56,050 nt of DNA from Ensifer sp. IC3342. GTDB taxonomy: Bacteria > Pseudomonadota > Alphaproteobacteria > Rhizobiales > Rhizobiaceae. The stretch lies in contig NZ_JADYVE010000022.1 in the NCBI RefSeq assembly GCF_020193655.1, positions 1 to 56,050 on the forward strand. The letters are read 5' to 3'. A model generated the notes under the pieces. It did not search any database. It was not told the DNA's origin and saw nothing but the letters and a program-made list of their open reading frames with translations. This document shows, one piece after another, positions 9,285 to 18,083 of the stretch. Every line of letters begins with the position of its first letter. Within the stretch, counting starts at the first letter, position 1. A program made the position numbers and the translations under genes.

Positions 9285-9719
9285 ATGGCGGTCAGCCCGG
9301 AAAAGAAGCGGCGCCTGTCGGTATACCTGGATCCTGATCTGAAACGGCGGCTTGCCGACTTCGCCGATCGGCGGGAGCAATCGGCTTCGTTGATTGCGGA
9401 ATCTGCGATTGCGTCCTTCCTCTCACCGGACGCGGATGAGCGGAAGGAAGCAGCGATCGTTAAACGCCTGGGCCGCCTGGACCGGAGCCTCCAGAGGATG
9501 GAACGAGATCTGGAAATCACGAGCGAAACACTCGCACTGTTTATACGCTCCTGGCTGAACTCGATCGCTCCTCTGCCCGAAAATGTGCAGGTTGTAGCGC
9601 GCGCGAAGGGAGCGGAACGTTACGAGAAATTTGTTGAGGCGCTGGGACATCGATTGGCGAAGGGGACCAGGATCCGACAGGAACTCGCCCGGGACTTCAC
9701 CCCCAATGAGCGAGGATAA
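9285..9719 (+). CDS. CopG-like ribbon-helix-helix protein of the conjugation cluster
   Basis: The 144-residue protein begins with a ribbon-helix-helix DNA-binding fold: RRLSVYLDPDLKRRLADFAD, then a second helix (QSASLIAESAIASFL) at about residues 9-47. A helical, charged region follows (LDRSLQRMERDLEITSETLALFI) that may mediate dimer or partner contacts. Such genes regularly lie between traG and trbB in alphaproteobacterial transfer modules and probably regulate the transfer genes or help at oriT. Its ATG lies one base after the traG stop, so the two are cotranscribed. It is the last recognisable gene of the truncated module and faces the end of panD. Confidence 0.8.
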   Translation: MAVSPEKKRRLSVYLDPDLKRRLADFADRREQSASLIAESAIASFLSPDADERKEAAIVKRLGRLDRSLQRMERDLEITSETLALFIRSWLNSIAPLPENVQVVARAKGAERYEKFVEALGHRLAKGTRIRQELARDFTPNERG

Positions 9720-9746
9720 TCTGTTGCCTCACTCACGAATGTATCG

Positions 9747-10214
9747 TCATAGTCCTTCCCTGCCATTGGTTAGCGATCGTGGGTAGCCGTAATTACTGTT
9801 GGCCAATTCTGTCGTCACCGCCATATCCAGAAGCCCATCAGATCGAAGGGTGACCACATAAGTAATCCGGTCGATGATTTCGTTTTCGGGGCCGAACACC
9901 AAGACCCGCGGCTTGCGTTCGATAACCTCGTCGATCTCACCAAAGAAACTCGAGGCCACGATGACTTCATCGCCCGGCTGACAGGTGCGGGCGGCAGCAC
10001 CATTCAGGATGCAGCATCGCGAACCCGCATCGCCATAGAGCACATAGGTGCTGATCCGCGCGCCCGACATCTTGTTCCAGATCTCGACATACTCGAGCGG
10101 CTTGATCCCGACCTCGCGGCAGAAGTCGGCGTCGATCGTGATCGAGCCATGATAGTCGAGCTTGGCGTCGGTGACCCGCAAACCATGCAGTTTTGCACCC
10201 ACGTATTTTTCCAC
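9747..10214 (-). CDS. panD: Aspartate 1-decarboxylase (PanD), C-terminally extended
   Basis: PanD makes beta-alanine from aspartate for pantothenate and CoA using a self-generated pyruvoyl group. The self-cleavage Gly-Ser is in LDYHGSITIDADF (Ser24 from the chosen start). TYVLYGDAGS and ILNGAAARTCQPGDEVIVAS match the family core. The start is GTG 10214: TCCTCC on the plus strand at 10221-10226 gives a perfect GGAGGA 6 bp upstream. The protein is 155 residues, ~30 longer than the usual 126, with an unusual tail (VTLRSDGLLDMAVTTELANS). It lies 32 bp downstream of bioZ on the same strand, tying a CoA-precursor step to the biotin operon. Confidence 0.88.
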   Translation of the reverse strand: MEKYVGAKLHGLRVTDAKLDYHGSITIDADFCREVGIKPLEYVEIWNKMSGARISTYVLYGDAGSRCCILNGAAARTCQPGDEVIVASSFFGEIDEVIERKPRVLVFGPENEIIDRITYVVTLRSDGLLDMAVTTELANSNYGYPRSLTNGREGL

Positions 10215-10246
10215 CTGATGTCCTCCAAGTTGGCAAGGTATTTCAT

Positions 10247-11232
10247 TCATGCGCAGAGCAGGACAGCCCCGCCGGTCAGCCCGGCCCCCGCCGCCGTGAG
10301 CAATAGTTTCTCGCCCTGCGAAATGCGCCTCTCTTCATTTGCGATGGAAAGAGACAATGGAATGGTCGCAGCCGACGAGTTGCCGAACGTCGAGATGGTG
10401 CTGACGGTCTTTTCGCAGCCGATATTGAGATTGCCGCAGACGGCGTCGAACATGCGGGCATTGGCCTGGTGCGGGACAAACGATCGACATCTCTTGCCCC
10501 AGTCCCTGCCTGCTCGAGCACCTGCCGCGACGTCCGGGTCATCAGCGTGACGGCGCGGGAGAAAACCTCGCGGCCATCTGTCATGGTCATGAGATAGTCT
10601 TCGCGCGCGGTGCCAGGGGAGAATGGGCGGTTGCTGCCGCCGGCCGGTATGTGGATCAGGTCATAGCCGCTTCCATCGGACGCCAGGTCGGTCGAGATAA
10701 GACCGCGTTGCGGATCAGAGCATGGCGTTAGCACGACGGCGCCGGCGGCGTCGGCAAACAGCACCGCGCTCGCCCGCTCGGCCGGATTGATGCGGCGACT
10801 GAGAATATTGGCAGCGACCACCAGCACGGCGCGGCCGTGCGTCCGGACGAAGCCGTCAGCGAGGGTGAGCGCATAGAGGAAACCGGAACAAGCGCCGGCG
10901 AGATCGATGCCACCGGATCGTTGAAGCCCTAACTGGTATGCGAGAAGCGGCGCCGACGGCGGCAGAAGATGATCTGGCGTCGAGGTTGCCAGCAGCGTCA
11001 GCGCAATCTCGTTACGGTCGATCCCGGCATCCTCGAGCGCCATCCGCCCGGCCTCGGCAGCAAGGCCGCTCAAAGTCTCGCCGTCTTCGGCCCAGTGGCG
11101 GCTGCGAATGCCGGTGCGGCGCTCGATCCAGCCCGCTTCTAACCCGAGGCGCGCCTCGATCTCGGCATTGTGGACGCGGCGCGGCGGCACGGCATGCCCG
11201 AAACCGGCAAGACGAGAAGAACGTATCTGCAT
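10247..11232 (-). pseudogene. bioZ: BioZ (KAS III-like enzyme of biotin synthesis), single frameshift
   Basis: BioZ is a FabH-like ketosynthase that makes the pimeloyl-ACP precursor in alphaproteobacteria. The N-terminal two thirds are normal, with active-site Cys115 in LAGACSGFLYA. After QVLEQAGTGARDV the frame fails at about 10478-10481, where one T is missing from the expected CGTTTTGTCCCGCAC-type sequence. The next frame carries the rest, with the catalytic His in PHQAN and Asn in FGNSSAATIP, to a TGA at 10247-10249. The first frame instead reads out an arginine/serine-rich tail. As written, no BioZ with a full Cys-His-Asn triad is made. Position directly after bioA (ATG 3 bp after its stop) favours BioZ over a housekeeping FabH. 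Confidence 0.85.
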
Positions 11233-11234
11233 CG

Positions 11235-12500
11235 TCAGACCTTTCCGAGGACAATCGACGCCACCTCGTCGATGGCATCATAGGCGCGGGCGAGTTCGTC
11301 CGAGGTGACGCAGTAAGGCGGCATCAGATAGAGAACATTGCCGAGCGGACGGATGAGCAGCCCGCGCTCGCGGAACAGCCGCCGCATGCGCGGGCCGACA
11401 TCAGCCAGATAGCCGCCGGCCGGCACGACCAGATCGAGGGCCGCGATCGTTCCGGCCTGCCGGAGGTTGGCGAAACGTTCGTCGTCCGTGAAGCGCTCAA
11501 GATTTTTCCGGTGCAGCAGTTCGAGGTCTCGGATCCGCTCGACGACCGGTTCGCTACGCCAGATCTGGAGGTTGGCGACGGCCGCCGCGCAAGCGATCGG
11601 GTTGGCGGTGTAGGAGCTCGAATGGAAGAACGTTTTGCGCCGGTCCGTCGACAGGTGCGCGTCAAAGACGTCGCCGGCGCAAAGGGTAGCCGCGAGCGGC
11701 AGGGCGCCGCCGGTGAGCCCTTTGGAGGTGCAAAGGATATCGGGTGAAATGCCGGCCTGCTGGCAGGCAAACATCGTCCCCGCCCGGCCCCAGCCGGTCA
11801 TCACTTCGTCGGCGATGAACAGGCAGCCGTGGCGGGTTGCGATCTCCTTGAGCCCAGCAAGCACGCGGGCCTCGTAGATCTTCATGCCACCAGCGCCTAG
11901 CACGAGCGGCTCGATGATCAGCGCGGCCACCTGACCCGAACGGCAGAAGGTCTCGAAGGCGTCGAGTGTCTTTTCTTCGCGGCCGACTTCCGGAAACGGC
12001 AGCCGGTCGACGCCGAACAGCAGCGGCTTATAGGCGGCATTGAAGACGCCGCGTTCCCCGGTGGACATGGTGCCGATCGTGTCGCCGTGATAGCTGTGTT
12101 CCATCACCACGATGCGGTCGCGCGGTTCTCCCCTGTTGTGGAAGTAACCGAGCGCCATTTTCAGCGCCACCTCGACCGAGGTCGAGCCGCTGTCGGAGTA
12201 GAAGACATGGTTGAGGCCTTCCGGCGCGATTTCGATCAGTCCGCGGGCCAGCGTTTCGGCCCGCTCATGCGAATATTCAGCGAAGATGATTTGGTCGCAG
12301 GCCTCGGTCGCGCTTCGGATCGCCTGCATGATGACCGGGTGCCGATGACCATGGGTAATCACCCACCAGGAGGAAATGGCGTCGAGAATGCGGTTGCCGT
12401 CCTCGTCGATCAGATAGGCGCCTTCGGTCGAAGCGATGCGTTTCATCGGCGGTTCGAGCGCATGTTGGGTGAACGGATGCCAGACGGCCGAACGGCTCAT
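11235..12500 (-). CDS. bioA: Adenosylmethionine-8-amino-7-oxononanoate aminotransferase (BioA)
   Basis: BioA is a PLP enzyme that converts KAPA to DAPA using S-adenosylmethionine as amino donor. The chosen start (MSRSAVWHPFTQHA) gives 421 residues, the normal length. Family marks are SSWWVITHGHRHP for substrate binding, YSDSGSTSVEVALKMALGY, FIADEVMTGWGR with the PLP-contacting Asp, and the Schiff-base Lys in CTSKGLTGGALPL. The ATG overlaps the stop of the bioD remnant (ATGA) and has ggggag 8 bp upstream. The same frame stays open upstream through the broken part of bioD, which could mislead automated gene calling into a fusion. The gene appears intact. Confidence 0.93.
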   Translation of the reverse strand: MSRSAVWHPFTQHALEPPMKRIASTEGAYLIDEDGNRILDAISSWWVITHGHRHPVIMQAIRSATEACDQIIFAEYSHERAETLARGLIEIAPEGLNHVFYSDSGSTSVEVALKMALGYFHNRGEPRDRIVVMEHSYHGDTIGTMSTGERGVFNAAYKPLLFGVDRLPFPEVGREEKTLDAFETFCRSGQVAALIIEPLVLGAGGMKIYEARVLAGLKEIATRHGCLFIADEVMTGWGRAGTMFACQQAGISPDILCTSKGLTGGALPLAATLCAGDVFDAHLSTDRRKTFFHSSSYTANPIACAAAVANLQIWRSEPVVERIRDLELLHRKNLERFTDDERFANLRQAGTIAALDLVVPAGGYLADVGPRMRRLFRERGLLIRPLGNVLYLMPPYCVTSDELARAYDAIDEVASIVLGKV

Positions 12501-13111
12501 GCGGACATCTCCCCGAAGGACGCGAAATCGAAGTTGTTGCGGAATGCCCGGCCGAGCGCTTCTGCCGAAAGTTCGGGCAACAGCGGCAGCCGGCCGAGCG
12601 TAGGCACGCCGCCCAGCTTGCCGATAATGCGCTGCGTCTCCCGGTTCTCGTCGCCGATGAAGGCGATACCGAGGATCGGTATGGCGCGGTGTCTCAGCGC
12701 TTCGATTGAGAGCAGCGTGTGATTGATGGTGCCGAGCCATTGGAATTCGCCAACGGGCAAAGACATCGGCGAAGACGAGATCGTCGGCAAGCGGGACCAG
12801 CAGCCCGCCGGCCCCTTCGATGATCAAGGGGCGATCGGTGACCGGCGGCACAAGGGTTGCCGCGCCGATCTCGACACCGTCGAGACGGGCCGAGAGATGT
12901 GGGAAGCAGGTGTCGCGAGCCGATAGAATTCAGGCAACACCCGATCGCGTTCGATGCCGCCGATCCGCAAGACAGTTTCGCTATCGGTCTCGTCCTCGAG
13001 CCCGGCCTGAACCGGCTTCCAGTAGTAGCCATCGAGCGCGCCGGTCAGGGCGGCGGAAAAAATCGTCTTGCCGACACCGGTATCGGTTCCTGACACGACG
13101 AAACGGCTCAT
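12497..13111 (-). pseudogene. bioD: Dethiobiotin synthetase (BioD), broken twice
   Basis: BioD carboxylates DAPA with CO2 and ATP to dethiobiotin. The start (MSRFVVSGTDTGVGKTIFSA, with the P-loop) and YYWKPVQAGLE are intact. The first lesion is at about 12892-12897: a doubled TC in CACATCTCTCGGCC shifts the frame. PLIIEGAGGLLVPL and FADVFARWRIP then follow in a second frame. The second lesion, at about 12742-12746, removes ~20 bp of the segment normally encoding VVLCARTA-like residues before LGTINHTLLSIEAL, which is read in a third frame to the end. A 20-bp loss is hard to explain as a base-calling error. The gene keeps its ATGA overlaps with bioF and bioA. Confidence 0.85.
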
Positions 13112-14253
13112 GGCCTGTCCTCCTGCATGGCGATCGCCAGGGCCTGAACCATCTCCGCAATCTCGTCTTCGTCGACGTTAAGCGTAATGGAAATCCGCAG
13201 GCGGGCGGTCCCCTCCGGCACGGTCGGCGGCCGGATGGCGCGCACGTCGAAGCCGTTGGCCCGCATGCGTTCGGCGATCCGCAGCGAACGGGCATTGTCG
13301 CCGATCATGACCGGCAGGATCTGTGAAGCGCTTGGCCCGACGCCGATCAGCAATTGAAGATGTCCTGCGGCAAAAGTCCTGAGTTCTTCCAGGCGCGCGC
13401 GCCGCTCCGGCTCGTCAGCGACGATGCGCAAAGCCTCCCGCACGGCGGCTGCCATCAGCGGCGACGGTGCTGTCGAATAGATGAAATTGCGGGCGCGGTT
13501 GATCAGGTAGTTTGCAAGGCTCGACGGCAATCCCAGCAGCGCGCCGGAGACGCCGAGCGCCTTGCCGCAGGTGTGCAGGACGAGCACGTTGCCGCGCCTT
13601 TCCAGTTCCGCGGCGAGGCCCCGACCGCCCGGACCGAAGACACCGGTGGCATGCGCCTCGTCGATGACGAGGAAACCATCATGCCGGTCGGCGACATCCG
13701 CCAGGGCGAGGAGCGGCGCCCGATCTCCATCCATCGAATAAAGGCTCTCGACGGCGATCCAGGGGCGGCCCTTGCCGCCCGCCTGCCGCCAGCTGCGTGC
13801 CGCCCGATCGAAGGCCTCGACGTCATTGTGCGGAACGGCAACCGCCTGCGCCTTGCTCGCCGCAATGCCGTCATGGACGCTGGCGTGAATCAAGGCATCG
13901 TGGACGATCAGGTCGGCACGCTGCGGCAGCGACGAGAACAGCGCGACATTGGCAGCAAATCCGCTGCTGAAATAAAGCGCCTTCTCGGCACGGAAGAAGG
14001 CTGCCGCCTCGGCTTCAAGCGCCTCGTGTTCGGCATGATTGCCCCGCAGCAGCCGTGAGCCGCCGGCGCCGACAGGCACGCCGCGATCGATCGCAGCAGA
14101 AATCGCCGCTTTCAGACGGTGTGCGTTGGCAAGTCCGAGATAGTCGTTCGACGTGAAATCTATGCCCTGCCTTGGGGCAAGCCTGCGAAGCCGCGACTTC
14201 CGCTCCAGTCCGGCAAGCATCGATTCATAGGGAGCAAGTGCCGACAGGTTCAA
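13108..14253 (-). CDS. bioF: 8-amino-7-oxononanoate synthase (BioF)
   Basis: BioF condenses pimeloyl-ACP with alanine to KAPA in a PLP-dependent decarboxylation. Domain marks in order are DFTSNDYLGLANAHRLK, VPVGAGGSRLLRGNHAEHE, DEAHATGVFGPGGRG, and the PLP-lysine block HTCGKALGVSGALLG. I place the start at TTG 14253 (LNLSALAPYESMLAG), because LAPYE is the usual second block and the TTG overlaps the bioB stop (TTGA), with aggg 8 bp upstream. This gives 381 residues, the family norm. The open frame continues upstream through bioB in another phase, so a longer call would be wrong. The 3' end overlaps the bioD ATG. Confidence 0.92.
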   Translation of the reverse strand: MNLSALAPYESMLAGLERKSRLRRLAPRQGIDFTSNDYLGLANAHRLKAAISAAIDRGVPVGAGGSRLLRGNHAEHEALEAEAAAFFRAEKALYFSSGFAANVALFSSLPQRADLIVHDALIHASVHDGIAASKAQAVAVPHNDVEAFDRAARSWRQAGGKGRPWIAVESLYSMDGDRAPLLALADVADRHDGFLVIDEAHATGVFGPGGRGLAAELERRGNVLVLHTCGKALGVSGALLGLPSSLANYLINRARNFIYSTAPSPLMAAAVREALRIVADEPERRARLEELRTFAAGHLQLLIGVGPSASQILPVMIGDNARSLRIAERMRANGFDVRAIRPPTVPEGTARLRISITLNVDEDEIAEMVQALAIAMQEDRP

Positions 14254-15254
14254 GTCGTCGGCCCTAACTGCATCGGCTTCAGCCCCAACCGGCGGAACAG
14301 TGCGGCGTCGTGATCCTCGCCGGGATTGTCGGCGGTGAGCAGTGTCTCGCCGACAAAGATGGAATTGGCTCCGGCAAAGAAACAGAGCGCCTGCATCTCG
14401 TCGCTCATGTCCGTTCGCCCGGCAGACAGGCGCACATGCGACTTCGGCATCAGGATGCGCGCCAGCGCAATGGTGCGGACAAAATCGATCGGATCGACGG
14501 GGGCGGCGTTTTCCAGCTTGGAGCCGGGGATCGGGATCAGCATGTTGATCGGCACGCTTTCGGGCGGCGACGGCAGGTTGGCGAGTGTCACCAGCATCGA
14601 AATGCGGTCCTGGGTCGTTTCGCCCATGCCGAGAATGCCGCCGGCGCAAACCTTGATGCCGGCGTCGCGGACATTCGCGAGCGTTTCGAGCCGATCCTCG
14701 AAGCTGCGCGTGGTGATGATCTCGGAATAGTAACGCTCCGAAGTGTCGACGTTGTGGTTGTAGTAGTCGAGGCCGGCCTCGGCGAGCCGCGCGGAATGTG
14801 CCGGGGTCAACATTCCGAGCGTCATACAGGTTTCCATCCCGAGCGCCTTGACGCGCTCGACCATGGCGACCAGCGCGTCCATGTCGCGGTCCTTCGGATT
14901 GCGCCAGGCAGCACCCATGCAATAGCGCGTTGCGCCGCCGTCCTTCGCTTTGCGCGCCTCGGCAAGCACGCGCTCGACCTCCATCAGCTTCGAGGCCTTG
15001 AGCCCCGTCGGGTAATGGGCCGACTGGCTACAGTAACCGCAATCTTCCGCACAGCCTCCGGTCTTGATCGACAGCAGCCGGCTCATCTGGATCGCGTTCG
15101 GGTCGAAATTCTCGCGATGGATCTGCTGAGCGCGGAACAGCAGATCGTTGAACGGCAGATTGTAGATAATCGTCGCATCTTCAACCTCGACGGCGCGGCG
15201 AATGTCACCGCCTCCGATTTGCCTGCCATTCTGCGCTGGAGAACTCGATGTCAC
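14250..15254 (-). CDS. bioB: Biotin synthase (BioB)
   Basis: BioB is a radical-SAM enzyme that inserts sulfur into dethiobiotin. The cluster-binding motif CAEDCGYC is at about residues 68-75, followed by SQSAHYPTGLKASKLM and the barrel blocks YCMGAAWRNPKDRDM, YYNHNVDTSERYY and CAGGILGMGETTQDR. The start chosen is GTG 15254: gaggagg lies 6 bp upstream, whereas the earlier GTG at 15269 has no usable ribosome site. The protein is 334 residues. It is the first gene of the bioB-F-D-A-Z-panD operon and lies just downstream of the BioR box pair. Confidence 0.94.
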   Translation of the reverse strand: MTSSSPAQNGRQIGGGDIRRAVEVEDATIIYNLPFNDLLFRAQQIHRENFDPNAIQMSRLLSIKTGGCAEDCGYCSQSAHYPTGLKASKLMEVERVLAEARKAKDGGATRYCMGAAWRNPKDRDMDALVAMVERVKALGMETCMTLGMLTPAHSARLAEAGLDYYNHNVDTSERYYSEIITTRSFEDRLETLANVRDAGIKVCAGGILGMGETTQDRISMLVTLANLPSPPESVPINMLIPIPGSKLENAAPVDPIDFVRTIALARILMPKSHVRLSAGRTDMSDEMQALCFFAGANSIFVGETLLTADNPGEDHDAALFRRLGLKPMQLGPTT

Positions 15255-15273
15255 CTCCGGCCTCCTCACCCTT

Positions 15274-15302
15274 GGTAGATAAATCTGAGATTTTATCTAT
15301 AA
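15274..15302 (-). promoter_or_regulatory. BioR operator pair in the bioB promoter
   Basis: TTATCTATAA at 15293-15302 is an exact match to the alphaproteobacterial BioR box (TTATMKATAA), the target of the GntR-type biotin repressor. A second, degenerate copy in opposite orientation (tggtagataa, ~15274-15283) forms an 8-bp inverted repeat, TAGATAAA / TTTATCTA, with it. Both lie within ~50 bp of the bioB start. No bioR gene is in the window, so the regulator would act in trans. Confidence 0.8.
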
Positions 15303-15464
15303 ATTTTGCATCGCAGCATTTTGCAACCACCCTGCCGGCGAAATCAAACTCACCGACAACCTCAGGACGCGCGTGATCAGAGCGGTTCCGAAGCTGCGAT
15401 CGGTGGCCAGGCAAAACGCACAGGCACCGTCTTCGGCGCGCACTTCGGTAGATGTCGCGTAGAC

Positions 15465-16325
15465 TTACAAGCCGTGGCTCCGATCGTAGCCACTTACCGG
15501 CGGTGCCTGCCAACCTTGAGGCAATCCCTTTGGCCTGTAGATCTCGACAGCCAGTGGGAAGCAGGGTGCCGTATCGGAGGAATGCTCCGAGGAACAATCA
15601 CCGCCCGGGCAGGCCGACATGCAGCCCAGCAGATCGATCTCGGCGAAGAACTCAAGGTAATCGCCGCGACGGACCGGGCTCGCCTTCATGAAGTATTGCC
15701 CGGTGTCGCGGGTGAAACCCGTGCACATGAAGACGTTGAGCACGTCGTGGACGTGCGGTTCTGCCAATTCCGGTGAGAGCCCGGTCTTCTTGGCCAGAGC
15801 CCGCGTCAGGTTGGAGTGGCAGCAGTGGTGATATTGGCCGCCATGACTCAAGAGGTTGTGGGTATAGGGATCGCAGCGGGTGCCGATCACATCATGAACG
15901 GAACCGCCGAACTCGTCGAAGCCGTACCAGTCGAGCGTGTCATGGGTGATGGTGGCGATCGGGCGCATATAGGGGAAGTTCGAGAACAGCTGATCGCCGA
16001 GCCCCACATGCGTGCCGTCAAGCGCACGGGTCTTGCCGCTATAGAAGCGCTCGTTGAGATTATCGAGGTTGAAGAGGTTGAGATCGCCGACTTGCGGTCC
16101 TTCTGGGCAAACAAGGCGGCAGAAGTGGCCAGCGGGAACTTCCCAGGTGGCGGCGTCGCGCGGCGGAATGACGACTGTTTCGATCAGCTCCAGGTCGTCC
16201 CGAAGCGCCCGATAGGCCGAGAGATCAGGACGGGGCAGCGTGTCGGTCGGATAGCAGATGACCGGCTTGATCGACTTTCGCGCGGCAGCATCCGTCGGCG
16301 CCGCGGTGATCGGGTTGGGCTTCAT
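15465..16325 (-). CDS. DUF1989 (urea-carboxylase-associated family) protein
   Basis: The 286-residue protein belongs to the DUF1989/UAAP family, whose members occur beside urea or guanidine carboxylase genes; paired members act as carboxyguanidine deiminase subunits. Family signatures are PRDAATWEVPAGHFCRLVC, GDLNLFNLDNLNERF, HHCCHSNLTRAL with clustered His/Cys likely to bind metal, and GDYLEFFAEIDLLGCMSACPGGDCSS. The start ATG 16325 has ggag 6 bp upstream. It is the last gene of the pxpA-pxpBC-carboxylase operon, 48 bp after the carboxylase stop. Only one DUF1989 gene is present, not the pair seen in guanidine operons. The reaction here is unknown. Confidence 0.8.
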   Translation of the reverse strand: MKPNPITAAPTDAAARKSIKPVICYPTDTLPRPDLSAYRALRDDLELIETVVIPPRDAATWEVPAGHFCRLVCPEGPQVGDLNLFNLDNLNERFYSGKTRALDGTHVGLGDQLFSNFPYMRPIATITHDTLDWYGFDEFGGSVHDVIGTRCDPYTHNLLSHGGQYHHCCHSNLTRALAKKTGLSPELAEPHVHDVLNVFMCTGFTRDTGQYFMKASPVRRGDYLEFFAEIDLLGCMSACPGGDCSSEHSSDTAPCFPLAVEIYRPKGLPQGWQAPPVSGYDRSHGL

Positions 16326-16373
16326 TAAGTTCTCCGTTCTGTCTGTCTCGCCGCGTGGCGGCAGGTTTCTTCG

Positions 16374-18083
16374 TCAGCCGATGGTCGCCAGTTCCGCGCC
16401 GAGTGAGACCGTTGTGCCGGGTTCAGCGGTGATCTTGATGCGGCCGGTCTTAGGAGCATGCACACGCGTCTCCATCTTCATGGCTTCGATAAGCGCCACT
16501 GCTTCGCCGTCGTTGACCTCGGCGCCATCCTCGACAAGCCATTTCTGCAGCGTGCCGGGGATCGGCGCCGTAACAGCATTGGCATTGGCAGGACCGGCGG
16601 TTCCCGCTGATGGCTGCGGAGCGGCCACTCCGGCGAACAGGGCTCCCGGCAGACCGATCGCATGACGCTTTCCATCGATTTCGATGAAGCTGCGAATGAA
16701 GCCGCCTTCAACCGGATCGACACGGAGTGCAGGCTCGATGCCGCGGAAGGTGGTCTCGATCCAGTTGGTGTAAACCTTGAAGCCGTGTTCACCGGTGAAG
16801 TCCCGTTCCTCGAGGACTGCCCGATGGAAGGGCAAGACCGAGGCGACACCCTCGATCTGGAACTCGGCCAGTGCGCGGCGGGCGCGGATCAATGCCTCTT
16901 GCCGGGTTGGGCCGGTGACGATGAGCTTGGCCATCATGGAATCGTAGAGGCCGGGGATCTCCGAACCGGTCTCGACGCCGGCATCCAGCCGAACCCCGGG
17001 ACCGGCCGGCGCCCGAAAGCGCTTGACCAGTCCCGGCGTCGGGAGGAACCCACGACCCGGATCTTCAGCATTGATCCGGAACTCAAAGGCATGTCCCCGT
17101 GGGGCAGGGGTTTCGGTCACCGACAGCGGCAGACCGTCTGCGATACGCAACTGCTCGATGACGATATCGACACCGGTCGTCTCCTCGGTCACAGGGTGCT
17201 CGACCTGGAGCCGCGTATTGACCTCAAGGAAGGAGATGACGCCGTTGCCGGAAAGCAGGAATTCGACCGTACCCGCCCCCGTATAGCCGGCTTCGGCGCA
17301 GATCGCACGCGCTGCATCGTGAATGCGGGCACGCTGGTCCTCGGTGATGAACGGAGCAGGCGCTTCCTCGACGAGCTTTTGGTTACGCCGCTGCAGCGAG
17401 CAATCCCGCGTGCCGAGAACGACGGTGTTGCCATGGCTGTCGGCGATCACCTGCGCCTCGATATGGCGCGGCTTGTCGAGAAACTGCTCGGCGTAGCACT
17501 CGCCGCGACCAAAGGCTTCGGTCGCCTCACGCACGGCGGAGTCAAACAGTTCCCCGACTTCCTCAAGCTTCCACGCGACCTTCATGCCGCGCCCGCCCCC
17601 GCCAAAGGCTGCCTTGATGGCGAGCGGCATGCCGACCTGTCTCGCGAAGGCAATCGCCTCGGCAGCCGAGTTGAGCGGCCCGTCCGAGCCTTTAACGAGT
17701 GGAGCGCCGACCTTCGCAGCGATTCGACGGGCCTCGACCTTGTCACCAAGGGCCGTAATGACATCAGGGGCAGGGCCGACCCATGTGAGGCCGGCGTCGA
17801 TCACAGCCTGCGCAAACTCCGAGCGCTCGGACAGGAAGCCATAGCCCGGATGCACGGCATCGGCGCCGGACTTGCGAGCGATATCGAGGATTTTCTCGAT
17901 GTTCAGATAGGTATCAGCGGGGCGACCTGGGCCGAGGCCATAGGCTTCATCGGAGAGCTCGACATGCAAAGAGTTGGCATCTGCGTCGGAGTAGATGGCA
18001 ACCGAGGCAATGCCATAATCACGGGCGGCGCGAGCGATGCGGATGGCGATTTCGCCGCGATTGGCAATCAGCAGTTTCTTCAT
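16374..18083 (-). CDS. Biotin carboxylase with fused biotin-carrier domain
   Basis: A 569-residue ATP-grasp biotin carboxylase (MKKLLIANRGEIAIRIARAA; GPAPDVITALGDK; AFGGGGRGMK; EVNTRLQVEHPVTEETTG) carries a C-terminal biotinyl domain with the attachment Lys536 in EAMKME. It resembles the acyl-CoA carboxylase alpha subunit, but no carboxyltransferase beta subunit is near. Instead it overlaps a fused KipI/KipA (PxpB/PxpC) gene by ATGA; those domains form the carboxyltransferase part of urea carboxylase/amidolyase. It may therefore be a subunit of a split amide carboxylase or work with 5-oxoprolinase. It needs biotin, and the biotin operon lies immediately downstream on the same strand. Confidence 0.88.
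   Translation of the reverse strand: MKKLLIANRGEIAIRIARAARDYGIASVAIYSDADANSLHVELSDEAYGLGPGRPADTYLNIEKILDIARKSGADAVHPGYGFLSERSEFAQAVIDAGLTWVGPAPDVITALGDKVEARRIAAKVGAPLVKGSDGPLNSAAEAIAFARQVGMPLAIKAAFGGGGRGMKVAWKLEEVGELFDSAVREATEAFGRGECYAEQFLDKPRHIEAQVIADSHGNTVVLGTRDCSLQRRNQKLVEEAPAPFITEDQRARIHDAARAICAEAGYTGAGTVEFLLSGNGVISFLEVNTRLQVEHPVTEETTGVDIVIEQLRIADGLPLSVTETPAPRGHAFEFRINAEDPGRGFLPTPGLVKRFRAPAGPGVRLDAGVETGSEIPGLYDSMMAKLIVTGPTRQEALIRARRALAEFQIEGVASVLPFHRAVLEERDFTGEHGFKVYTNWIETTFRGIEPALRVDPVEGGFIRSFIEIDGKRHAIGLPGALFAGVAAPQPSAGTAGPANANAVTAPIPGTLQKWLVEDGAEVNDGEAVALIEAMKMETRVHAPKTGRIKITAEPGTTVSLGAELATIG

Noticed and set aside
10247..11232. Housekeeping FabH instead of BioZ
   Set aside because: Position three bases after bioA in a BioR-controlled operon fits BioZ; a fatty-acid FabH would normally be chromosomal beside plsX.
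11235..12851. Apparent BioD-BioA fusion protein
   Set aside because: Only the middle part of bioD is in frame with bioA because of the two bioD lesions; bioA has its own ATG and ribosome site.
13108..14922. 604-residue BioF with a long N-terminal extension
   Set aside because: The extension is bioB read in another frame; the TTG at 14253 gives the normal length.
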